This document shows, piece by piece, positions 16,731 to 24,984 of a stretch of 64,000 bases of DNA. Position 1 is the first letter of the stretch. The number at the start of each line of letters is the position of its first letter. The translations under genes and the position numbers were made by a program. The DNA is from an uncultured Candidatus Melainabacteria bacterium (GTDB lineage Bacteria > Cyanobacteriota > Vampirovibrionia > Gastranaerophilales > Gastranaerophilaceae), in contig CAKVLI010000007.1 of the NCBI GenBank assembly GCA_934757155.1, positions 10,328-74,327 of the forward strand, written 5' to 3'. The notes beneath the pieces were generated by a model, which searched no databases, was not told the DNA's origin, and worked only from the letters and a program-made list of their open reading frames with translations.

Positions 16731-17339
16731 TTAGAGTTTTTTTATAACAACCAAATTTCTCTCATAGATTTCCGCGAGCGGAAGTGTATAATCAATAATT
16801 TCAACAACCTTCATTTTAGATTTTTCAAGAAAAGATTTCGCGTCATCCAATTCTGCCAACGCTTTTTTTGATTTATATGCAACAAGATATCCGCCTTTAT
16901 TCAAAAACGGTAAAGCATACGCTGATATCTTTTTCAAATCTGCAACAGCGCGACTAATCACAATATCAAACTTCTTATCCTTAATGTTTTCAGCTCTATC
17001 ACAAATGAGTTCTAAGTTTTTAATATTCAGTTTATCTTTGATTTCGCGAACTGAATCTATTTTTTTTCTTATACTATCCAGCCCCACAATCTGCATTTGA
17101 GGACACTCTAACGCTACAGGCACGCAAGGAAATCCGCCTCCGCAGCCAATATCAAGAATTGTTGCTTTATCAATTCCATATTTTTCAAAGAATAATTTTA
17201 TTCCCAAAGAATCATAAAAATGTTTTTCAAACAAAAATTTTTCATCGTTCTTGGAAATCAGGTTGTGTTTTAAATTCTCTTGAAGAAAGGCTTTCTTAAA
17301 ACTTTCAAAATCGGAATTTATATTAATTTTGTTTTCCAT
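16731..17339 (-). CDS. rsmG: 16S rRNA (guanine-N7) methyltransferase RsmG
   Basis: This SAM-dependent methyltransferase modifies G527 of 16S rRNA. The SAM-binding motif is ILDIGCGGGFPCVPVAL, followed by IVGLDSIRKKI and the catalytic-region motif DIVISRAVADLKK. The ATG at 17339 is chosen because GAAAGAAG lies just before it; an in-frame TTG at 17351 has no well-placed ribosome site. The protein is 202 aa, typical for the family. The start lies inside the end of the upstream ATPase/TPR gene (17-bp overlap), so the two are probably co-translated. Confidence 0.95.
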   Translation of the reverse strand: MENKININSDFESFKKAFLQENLKHNLISKNDEKFLFEKHFYDSLGIKLFFEKYGIDKATILDIGCGGGFPCVPVALECPQMQIVGLDSIRKKIDSVREIKDKLNIKNLELICDRAENIKDKKFDIVISRAVADLKKISAYALPFLNKGGYLVAYKSKKALAELDDAKSFLEKSKMKVVEIIDYTLPLAEIYERNLVVIKKL

Positions 17340-19578
17340 ATCTTCTTTCAACCTGTCTAAAATCTTCTGGAGTCATTCTTAATTTCATATCAGCAATACG
17401 GCTTTCAATCTTTGAAATATCAACATTTTCTGAACTTGTTGCTGCTAACCTCCGTGCAATAAAATATTGTTTCAAACAATCCTTGTATTTATCCGGACGA
17501 CTGTAATAGTAATCTCCCAACGCAATCGCTGATTGCATAATATAGAACTCTTCGTTTATAAACTCTGCACTCTTTTGAGCTTCCATAAGATATTCCAACG
17601 CTTTTTTAGAACCTCGTTTTGCATAAATTTTAGCTATATAAGAAGCATTATAATAAATTCCTTCATAATTGTTATTGTTTTCTTCTATTTCATAAGCCTT
17701 CTCAAAACAGCTCAAAGCATCGTCATAACTTTCATTTTCATAATAGCAAGAGCCTAGATTTGAATACGCAGAGGCTTTATACGGGTTGGCATGTCCGCAA
17801 GCTATACATTTATTATAATATTCAAATGCTTGATTTAACTCTCCTCTGTCATCATTTGCTAACGCAAATTTAAAATACAATTCAGCTAAGACGTCAGCTT
17901 CAACATTATCATCCAATGACTCCAATGCTTTCTTGTAATATGAATAAGCTTCCTTCGGATTATTCATCTCTGAATAAATGTTCCCCAATAGGGTACATGC
18001 ACTAACCATAAGCGACTGTGGAGTATCAACAGAATAAATAACCTTTTTGATTGTTTCAACTGCACGAGAATTTTTATACATTTTAAAATACAAATCCGTC
18101 ATCTCGTAGTAAAGATAATTCAAATTAATAAGCTCTTTATGCCGTTTGTAGTACGTTTCTGCCAATTCATAGTAATGACTTGACATTCTGTAATCCGCAA
18201 TTTCCTTATAAAGCCTAGCTAACGCAACTCTTGTATCAACAACCACCTGCAAATCGAGGTTCTCCAAATCAAGAATGCTTGTATAAAGCTCTATTGCATC
18301 CGTATACTTCTTATCTGCCACAAGATTCTTAGCCCTTTCCTGCATTGAGGTAACAGAAATGTCGTCTGACGTCTGCTTAACAGCTTCTTCTGGATGTTGA
18401 GCTTCTTGTTCCTTTTGTTTTTTCTCTTGCAAACCGTGCTCCAAATCGTATACACATTGATTATGATATTCGATTTCCGCACGCATAGCTTGTCTGGAAA
18501 TCATTATCGCACGGTCTTTTAAGGACTCTTTTAGTTGTTTCTCATAGATACTTACAATATATTTGTGCAGCTTTATCTCAGTTTTTACAGGAATAGAAAT
18601 ATCAATATTTTGCAAGAAATAATCTTGAACGTAAACAGTTTCACCCGATTGAAAAATCATAAGGTTTGTTTTCAAAAACTCGACAGAAAATTCGTCATAA
18701 ATATCAAATACCGCTAATGCATTTAGCGTTAACCCATGTCTTATCGTACGTAAAAACCAAAAGAAGTTTCTTATCGCAGTTGGGATAAGATTTACATAAG
18801 TTGCACCAAGGTACGAATCAAACGACATACCGGATTGAGCAAATCTCGTCAAAAATTCATTCAAATCGGTTTTTCTCGCTTGGACAATTTTTATCGCAAG
18901 CGCAGTGTAATAGTAATATCCCCGTGTATAACGATAAAAGTCATCCATCGTATTATCTGACGCATTTATATTATTGGACAAAAGAAACTCCTGAAAAACT
19001 TCTTTATTAAAAGCCTTCAAGAAAATTTTTCTGTCCTCTTCTCTGTTTCCCAAAAGATTTTGCATCATTGCTCTGGTAGAAATAATCAGTTTTACATTTT
19101 CTTCTTGTAAAATGCTTTCAAACGTTTTTGCGATAAGTTCTTTATTTTCATCCTGAACATCATCATACGAATGTAAAATAATAACAAACGGTTTTTTTAT
19201 GGAAGAAATCTGCTGCGCAAACTTAACTCCCAAAGTCGTAATTTTAGCGTTCAAATTAACAGCTTTCGCCATAGAACTCTGTTCAATAATCTCATTAAAC
19301 ACCAAAAGTATATCGTCGCAAACCGTTGCAGCTTTACAATAATATTCAAGCTTTATAACATCCCTACTCAAAAAGTCACACAAATAATTTATAAACTGGC
19401 GTTTTCCTGTACCTAAAAAGCCATGAACATATAGAAACTTTTCCTTTGATGCAATAAAATCTATAGCTTTCAATACATCGTTTTGATCATTTTTTAGCAA
19501 AAAAGAATTAATTTTATGTGAAAGCGGCAATGCCACGCTTTCTCTATCAACTGAACTGTCTAAAAACTCGTAATCCAT
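17323..19578 (-). CDS. STAND-like ATPase with C-terminal TPR array
   Basis: This 751-residue protein pairs an N-terminal NTPase (about 1-330) with TPR repeats (about 420-735). The P-loop is HGFLGTGKRQF, with Arg in place of the usual Thr/Ser after the lysine. A Walker B-like strand reads PFVIILHSYDDVQ, and KLIISTRAMM matches the sensor arginine strand of NB-ARC/NACHT-type STAND ATPases. A Gln/Glu-rich linker precedes the TPRs. STAND proteins act as signal-triggered switches and are found in regulation and in anti-phage defence, but nothing nearby indicates a defence island. It is followed by rsmG with an overlap. The unusual P-loop residue may weaken Mg-ATP hydrolysis. No catalytic effector domain is seen. 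Confidence 0.75.
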   Translation of the reverse strand: MDYEFLDSSVDRESVALPLSHKINSFLLKNDQNDVLKAIDFIASKEKFLYVHGFLGTGKRQFINYLCDFLSRDVIKLEYYCKAATVCDDILLVFNEIIEQSSMAKAVNLNAKITTLGVKFAQQISSIKKPFVIILHSYDDVQDENKELIAKTFESILQEENVKLIISTRAMMQNLLGNREEDRKIFLKAFNKEVFQEFLLSNNINASDNTMDDFYRYTRGYYYYTALAIKIVQARKTDLNEFLTRFAQSGMSFDSYLGATYVNLIPTAIRNFFWFLRTIRHGLTLNALAVFDIYDEFSVEFLKTNLMIFQSGETVYVQDYFLQNIDISIPVKTEIKLHKYIVSIYEKQLKESLKDRAIMISRQAMRAEIEYHNQCVYDLEHGLQEKKQKEQEAQHPEEAVKQTSDDISVTSMQERAKNLVADKKYTDAIELYTSILDLENLDLQVVVDTRVALARLYKEIADYRMSSHYYELAETYYKRHKELINLNYLYYEMTDLYFKMYKNSRAVETIKKVIYSVDTPQSLMVSACTLLGNIYSEMNNPKEAYSYYKKALESLDDNVEADVLAELYFKFALANDDRGELNQAFEYYNKCIACGHANPYKASAYSNLGSCYYENESYDDALSCFEKAYEIEENNNNYEGIYYNASYIAKIYAKRGSKKALEYLMEAQKSAEFINEEFYIMQSAIALGDYYYSRPDKYKDCLKQYFIARRLAATSSENVDISKIESRIADMKLRMTPEDFRQVERRYGKQN

Positions 19579-19651
19579 AAGAAGATTTTAAATGATATTA
19601 ACACTTTTTGCAAATATTTGGTAAAATTGATTTATACAAACAGGAGGAATT

Positions 19652-20248
19652 ATGATAGATTTAATACTTACATTGATTATTGCGTACGTAATCGGTTCAA
19701 TCCCAACTGGTTATTTGATAGTAAAAGCCAAAACCGGACAAGATATTAGAACAATCGGTTCAGGTTCGACCGGCGCGACTAATGTTAAAAGAGTTTTGGG
19801 CAAAAAATGGTTTTTCACCGTAATGCTTCTAGATGCCTTAAAAGGTGCACTGCCGGTCGTTTTAGCGGACCATTTCATAGCGACAGGGGCGGAGTATGGT
19901 ATAGCTCCTGTAATTGCGGCTGTTGCAGTTATTATCGGTCACAGCAAATCTTGCTTCCTAGGATTTAAAGGCGGGAAATCAGTTGCATCAGGAGTCGGCA
20001 CAATTCTTGCTCTAAACTGGATGGTAGGTTTAATTATTGCTGTAGTTTGGGGAATAATCACTTACGCAACAAAATACGTTTCAGTGGGTTCTATGATAGC
20101 ATTGGTTATTTCACCGTTCTTGATGTATTACTTCCACTCACCAATCGCATACATTTGCTATTGCGCACTGGGTGCAGTTTATATAATTTACTTACACAGA
20201 GAAAACATCAAACGTTTGATAAACGGAAACGAAAACAAAGTAAGATAA
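19652..20248 (+). CDS. plsY: Acyl-phosphate:glycerol-3-phosphate acyltransferase PlsY
   Basis: This membrane enzyme makes lysophosphatidate from acyl-phosphate and glycerol-3-phosphate, the first step of phospholipid synthesis. It is 198 aa with about five membrane helices. The conserved loops are GSIPTGYLIVK, GSGSTGATNVKR (motif 1), VIIGHSKSCFLGFKGGKSVASGVG (motif 2) and a C-terminal cytoplasmic IYLHRENIKRLINGNENK. An AGGAGGA ribosome site is well placed before the ATG. It stands alone and ends in a bidirectional terminator. Confidence 0.97.
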   Translation: MIDLILTLIIAYVIGSIPTGYLIVKAKTGQDIRTIGSGSTGATNVKRVLGKKWFFTVMLLDALKGALPVVLADHFIATGAEYGIAPVIAAVAVIIGHSKSCFLGFKGGKSVASGVGTILALNWMVGLIIAVVWGIITYATKYVSVGSMIALVISPFLMYYFHSPIAYICYCALGAVYIIYLHRENIKRLINGNENKVR

Positions 20249-20277
20249 AAAATCGGGATTAAGTCCCGATTTTTTTT
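20249..20277. terminator. Bidirectional terminator between plsY and the M16 protease
   Basis: ATCGGGA (20252-20258) pairs with TCCCGAT (20264-20270) around TTAAG, with an A-run before and T7 after. The T-run overlaps the stop codon of the convergent protease gene. Confidence 0.9.
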
Positions 20278-22846
20278 ACTTAACAACTGATTCAACATAA
20301 ACATTATTGAAATATTTGTTTGAAACTCGCACAATGTCAGAAGATGTAATCTCATCAATCATCTTCACGTATTTTTCAAGGAAATCATATCCAAATCCCA
20401 TAACCTCAAATAGTCCGGCAACTTCTGCCTTCTCAGAATTTGTCTCAAGTGCAATAATAAATCCGCCTTTGAGTCTGTCTTTTGCATCCTGTAACTCGCT
20501 ATCAGACACAAATTCCATTTTGAGTTTGTTGATTTCTTGTTTAATTTTCTCTTTTGAATAATTTAAAGTATCAGGATTTGTGCCGATATAAGTTACAAAA
20601 TTTCCGCCCAAAGCTTTTGGCGAATAGCTTGAACCCAATTGATAAGCAAGTCCGTCTTGTTCACGTAAATTTCTATAAAGTCGTGAACTCAAACCTGAGC
20701 CGAGCATTGTGTTAATAACTTTTAATGTTGCAAAGTCCTTCTTGTCACTGACTCCGCAAGTTTGCCAACCCATAAACAACCACGCAGTTTGTAAATCTTT
20801 GATAGTTTTTACTTCCACTTTTGGAGAGGTCAATTTTGTAACCTTATAATCCGAATATTTAAACACAGGCTGTTTTCTATCCTGCAAAAATGAACCAAAT
20901 GCTGAAATCATCGTATCAGGTGTCACATCACCGTTTACGGAAATTACTACGTTTTTAGAATCTAAGATTCTGTTATAGTAATTAACGACATCCTCGCGAG
21001 TAATGGTCGGAAGGGTTTTTTCAAGAATTTTGTTTGTATGCGAATAAACGCTGTTTTCGAAAATCATTGTTTTGTAATTTTCAAGTGCAACATTCATCGG
21101 AACATCACGACTCTGGCGGATTTTATTCAAAATTTCAGAACGCTTTTTCTCCAATTCGTAATCGTCAAAAATAGCGTTGTTCAAAATCTCATCCAAAATA
21201 TCAAGAGTTAAATCCAATTGTGCTGTGGTTGTCTGAACATCAATCTCAAAGAAATCTTCACTGCAAGAAGGTTTTATTCTAATCCCGTTTTCTTCCATAA
21301 TTTTCGCAAGCTCTTGTGCTGAGTATTTTTGTGTACCCTTCAGCAAAAGTCCCGCAGTCAAAGTACCTTCGCCAATACGTTTTTCAATAAATTCCCCGCC
21401 TTTTGCAATAACGTTTATCGCAATAATATCATTGTTTTGATGACTGTTTATAAGAAGAGTTGATTTATTATCAATAACATATTTAGCAGTTCCTGCAGAT
21501 TCGGAAATCTTTGTTGCAGTATGATTTTGCGCCTGTTTAACCTCAACTTTTTCCATACCCTTCGGTAACACAACAGAAACCGCACTTCTGTTCACGCCCA
21601 TATATTTTTGTGTAACTGCTTTTACTTCTTCAACCGTAACTTTTTTGATACTGTCCATATAGGTTTGATACAAGTCAAAACTTCCAGTTAGAGCCATAAT
21701 GTAGCCTAATTCAGATGTGATATTTGAAGTAGATTCGCGTGAATAATAAGTGTCCTGAATAATCATTTTTTTAGCACGTTCAAGTTCTTCATCAGTAATT
21801 CCGTATTTTTGAATATGCGCAATCTCTTCAAAGATAGCCTTTTCAAGTTTTTCTTGCGATGATGGGGTGAAATTTGCAGTTACATAAAAAATACCGTCAT
21901 CACGATAACTTCCGTTTGAAGCTAAAATTGAATATGCAAGACCTTTTTGTTCCTTTATGTCACGATAAAATCTTGATGAATTTCCGCCACCAAGAACTTC
22001 TGCCAGAATGTCGAGCGCAAACATATCTTTTGAGAAAATATCAGTTCCACGGAAACCAATCATCATGTAACCGGATTGGGTGTCGTCATAGACGACTTTG
22101 CGTTTTTGAGAGGTCAATTGATGTTCTTTTCTGAAAACTTTTTTTACCGGTTTCTTGTAAGATGCATTGAAAAATTCGGAAACTTTTTTAGTAACTGTAG
22201 GAGTGTCAACATCACCGACAACAAGGGTTATAATGTTTGAAGGTGAATAGAAATTGTTGTAATAATCCAAAATTTCTTCCCTGCTGATTGTTGAAATAAC
22301 GTTAGCAGAACCTATAACTTTGCGTTTGTACGGGTGATAAGTGTACATCATATCATTTAAGTTGTCATAAACCTTTTTAGAAGGAGTGTTTCCGTCTTTG
22401 GAGATTTCCTCTAAGACAACCTTTCGTTCTTTTTCAAGCTCTTTGCGCGGAATCTGCGGGTTCATAAGCATATCAGAATGAAGTTCAAGTGCTGTATCAA
22501 AATATTCAGACGGAATAGTTATATAATAATGAGTAAAATCCTTGCTGGTAGCAGCGTTTACTACCGCGCCTTTTGATTCCAAAATCTTATCAAATTCTCC
22601 TGCCGGATGAAGTTTTGTTCCCTTAAAGAAAAGGTGTTCTAAAAAATGTGCAACTCCGCTGTTTGAGTCTGTTTCGTTCACAGAACCTGTTTTCACCCAG
22701 CTGTCAATTGTGACAATGGGATTGTTGTGCACTTCTTTGACAACAAGAGTCTGCCCGTTAGGAAGTTTTTGCACCGTAAAATCAGACGCATAAACAGATA
22801 GTGTAAAAATTAAAACTGATATTATTATAAAAACTCTTCTAAACAT
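20276..22846 (-). CDS. Secreted M16-family zinc protease, two fused M16 domains
   Basis: This 856-residue protein has a signal peptide (MFRRVFIIISVLIFTLSVYA). The first M16 domain carries the inverted zinc motif HFLEH (about residue 67) and a downstream ELEKERKVVLEEI that supplies the third ligand Glu. Its own partner domain follows (AYSILASNGSYRDDG). The second half repeats the architecture without a zinc motif, ending with the R/Y-type YQLGSSYSPKALGG region that helps bind peptide. Such fusions (about 850-950 aa) form a clamshell that degrades peptides in the periplasm. It appears to be a single-gene unit, sharing a terminator with plsY. Confidence 0.93.
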   Translation of the reverse strand: MFRRVFIIISVLIFTLSVYASDFTVQKLPNGQTLVVKEVHNNPIVTIDSWVKTGSVNETDSNSGVAHFLEHLFFKGTKLHPAGEFDKILESKGAVVNAATSKDFTHYYITIPSEYFDTALELHSDMLMNPQIPRKELEKERKVVLEEISKDGNTPSKKVYDNLNDMMYTYHPYKRKVIGSANVISTISREEILDYYNNFYSPSNIITLVVGDVDTPTVTKKVSEFFNASYKKPVKKVFRKEHQLTSQKRKVVYDDTQSGYMMIGFRGTDIFSKDMFALDILAEVLGGGNSSRFYRDIKEQKGLAYSILASNGSYRDDGIFYVTANFTPSSQEKLEKAIFEEIAHIQKYGITDEELERAKKMIIQDTYYSRESTSNITSELGYIMALTGSFDLYQTYMDSIKKVTVEEVKAVTQKYMGVNRSAVSVVLPKGMEKVEVKQAQNHTATKISESAGTAKYVIDNKSTLLINSHQNNDIIAINVIAKGGEFIEKRIGEGTLTAGLLLKGTQKYSAQELAKIMEENGIRIKPSCSEDFFEIDVQTTTAQLDLTLDILDEILNNAIFDDYELEKKRSEILNKIRQSRDVPMNVALENYKTMIFENSVYSHTNKILEKTLPTITREDVVNYYNRILDSKNVVISVNGDVTPDTMISAFGSFLQDRKQPVFKYSDYKVTKLTSPKVEVKTIKDLQTAWLFMGWQTCGVSDKKDFATLKVINTMLGSGLSSRLYRNLREQDGLAYQLGSSYSPKALGGNFVTYIGTNPDTLNYSKEKIKQEINKLKMEFVSDSELQDAKDRLKGGFIIALETNSEKAEVAGLFEVMGFGYDFLEKYVKMIDEITSSDIVRVSNKYFNNVYVESVVK

Positions 22847-22953
22847 AATCCCCCCGATTAAATGAATAACTATATAATAATATAGCTTTATGATTTTTTC
22901 CAGTTACCCTTGTAAGTATATTTAGAAAAGAATGCATGACTTAATAAAAATTT

Positions 22954-23355
22954 TTATTTTTTAAATCTTGCAGGAGTATAAACATATTTATAAATGTTTT
23001 TTGAAGTGTATTTGACGGGAACAACTACGTCTTTTTCTTCCTGAACTTCTTCCGTCACAACAGTGCTTTCCAATTGCACAGCCTCCGATTTAACCTCAAC
23101 TTGATTAGGCTTCGAAGCTTCTGGTTTTCTGGCAAACTTCTTGACAGGTCTAGCTTTTTGAGTTTTAACAGAAACTTCTTTTTCTTCTTTAACTTCTGTT
23201 TTTTCCGGTTCAACAGTAGAAATCTCTTCTGTTACTTTTTCTTGTTTTGGCTCTTCAATAGGCATTGGTGAGTTTTTTGATTCATTAATCAACCACACTG
23301 CTCCCAACATAAGAATAGCAACTAAAATAATAATCAGTACAATTTTTTTATTCAT
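22954..23355 (-). CDS. Small single-pass membrane protein with Lys/Glu/Val-rich tail
   Basis: This 133-residue protein has one N-terminal membrane helix (KKIVLIIILVAILMLGAVWLI) followed by a low-complexity, charge-alternating tail rich in E, K, V and P, ending YKYVYTPARFKK. The helix could be an uncleaved anchor with the tail in the periplasm. The tail resembles the linker region of TonB- or PG-binding-type proteins but has no recognisable domain. It lies between the M16 protease and pgi on the same strand. Function unknown. Confidence 0.6.
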   Translation of the reverse strand: MNKKIVLIIILVAILMLGAVWLINESKNSPMPIEEPKQEKVTEEISTVEPEKTEVKEEKEVSVKTQKARPVKKFARKPEASKPNQVEVKSEAVQLESTVVTEEVQEEKDVVVPVKYTSKNIYKYVYTPARFKK

Positions 23356-23432
23356 AAAAAAATTATAGCATATTATTTAAATTATTTGTATTCAAAAAAT
23401 GACAAATCAAAAGAAAAAAATATATTGAATAG

Positions 23433-23461
23433 AAAAAAGGTCGGGTTTTTCAAACCCGACC
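23433..23461 (-). terminator. Rho-independent terminator of pgi
   Basis: GGTCGGGTTT pairs with AAACCCGACC (10-bp stem, 3-base loop). Read leftward from pgi it is followed by a T6 tract. Confidence 0.92.
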
Positions 23462-23469
23462 TCATTGCG

Positions 23470-24798
23470 TTATTTAGAAATTTTGCCTGCTTCAACCGGT
23501 GGTTTGTTTCCGCCGATTGGCTTCAAATTCTTTTTATAAAATTCTACGTGCGGTTGAAGTACGCTATCCAACACTTCAGGCAACTTTTCACCGCGAACAA
23601 GTTTTTCAATGATTTCTTGGTAAACGGTTGCGAATGCTCTTGATTGAGTTAAAGCGCCTGCGGTAATAGGTTTCAAGCCTAATTCTGTAGTTTCAAGTCT
23701 TTCTAACATTGAAGGACCGCATTCCGCGTTAGCCTTGTTAATACCACCTGTGTAACCGTCAACGTTTTCTCTGCAAACTCCGTGATCAGCAGGAGCGGTG
23801 AATGCAAAGCTGAATTTGTTTGCAGGATTATACATAGCTTCAGATGTGTGGTGCATACATTCTGCGCCCAAAAGTATTGTTTTATCAGCGTTCTTAACTG
23901 ATTCGTTTTGCATCTGAGCGTGCATTGTAGCAGTGTTTCTGAACATATCACCCAAATAAATGTGAATACTGTCTCTGATACCGCTCAAAACCCCGTTAGA
24001 CCAAAATGCTGCCTGCGCAAGCGGGGAGTTTTCAGAAAGCTCACTACTTCCAAGAGCAATTCTAGACACTTCTTGAGCACCGGCTAAAACTTGTACCATA
24101 TCTTCTTTTGGCATACCCGCATAAGCTAATGTGAATAATGCGTGGTCATCAAAAGATGAAAATCTTCCGCCTACATCATCATGAATAAATAATTTACCCA
24201 ACCAGTTTTCTTTATCAGAAAGTGTTCTCAATTCACTGGTTGCAGGGTTTTTGTCGGTAACTGCAACGAAGTGTTTTACAGCTTTTGCGTTAGCTTCTTC
24301 TTCTGATAAACCATCCGCTTTGTATGCGTCTACCAACATTTTTCTCATTCTCAACATACCGTCTTTTGTTTCAAAAGTTGAACCGGATTTTGATGCAACC
24401 AAGAAGTTTGAATTCTTAATATCATTGCCGATTCTTGCCATATAACGGTTAAGACTTGATGAATCAATATCAGAATAGAACAAAACGCTGTTATTAATAT
24501 TCAAACCATTTACACTAAGCATATGTTCTACTGTGTGTTTTGAACCACCGATACCTAAAACTGTTAAAAATTTAGCACTTGTTTGTGACTTTAATTTAGC
24601 AGCCAAATCATAAAATTCGTCAATTCTTTCAAGTTGATGTTTTGGCAAATCCACCCAGTTCAAGAATTGCCCTTTTACATTAGCTCTTTTTGCAAATTCT
24701 GCAACGGCTTGAGGTAAAACCTTCTCAACCTTATCATCACTTGCATTTGTAAAAGATGTTACTACACCTAATTTTGGATTTTTAATCTCTTGTAACAT
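23470..24798 (-). CDS. pgi: Glucose-6-phosphate isomerase
   Basis: This enzyme interconverts glucose-6-phosphate and fructose-6-phosphate in glycolysis. The sugar-isomerase (SIS) domains show VLGIGGSKHTVEHML, VASKSGSTFETKDG (phosphate binding), and the PGI signature DVGGRFSSFDDHALF. The ATG at 24798 is used because GGAGGG lies eight bases upstream; an in-frame TTG would add nine residues but places that site inside the gene. The 442-aa length matches the shorter bacterial type rather than the ~550-aa enterobacterial type. It is a single gene with its own terminator. Confidence 0.95.
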   Translation of the reverse strand: MLQEIKNPKLGVVTSFTNASDDKVEKVLPQAVAEFAKRANVKGQFLNWVDLPKHQLERIDEFYDLAAKLKSQTSAKFLTVLGIGGSKHTVEHMLSVNGLNINNSVLFYSDIDSSSLNRYMARIGNDIKNSNFLVASKSGSTFETKDGMLRMRKMLVDAYKADGLSEEEANAKAVKHFVAVTDKNPATSELRTLSDKENWLGKLFIHDDVGGRFSSFDDHALFTLAYAGMPKEDMVQVLAGAQEVSRIALGSSELSENSPLAQAAFWSNGVLSGIRDSIHIYLGDMFRNTATMHAQMQNESVKNADKTILLGAECMHHTSEAMYNPANKFSFAFTAPADHGVCRENVDGYTGGINKANAECGPSMLERLETTELGLKPITAGALTQSRAFATVYQEIIEKLVRGEKLPEVLDSVLQPHVEFYKKNLKPIGGNKPPVEAGKISK

Positions 24799-24924
24799 AT
24801 ATATACCCTCCAATTTTACGCTCAACTCTTAATTCCAAATGGAACATTGATAGTTGGGAAATGCACCATTTGTAACAGTTTCAGCATACGATAAACATTA
24901 TCTTTTTTCAACTTAAAAGATTTT

Positions 24925-24964
24925 AAAAAACTGGGGTCGGATTTTTGCAAAAAACCAACCCCAG
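24925..24964 (-). terminator. Rho-independent terminator of the acyl-CoA synthetase gene
   Basis: CTGGGGTCGG (24931-24940) pairs with CCAACCCCAG (24955-24964) with one mismatch. Read leftward it is followed by T6. The rest of the gap before pgi (24799-24924) shows nothing else. Confidence 0.85.
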
Positions 24965-24984
24965 TTAATCTTTATTCTACCAAA

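Noticed and set aside
17323..19578. Anti-phage defence gene
   Set aside because: STAND proteins can be defensive, but the neighbours are housekeeping genes and no effector domain is seen; no defence call is made.
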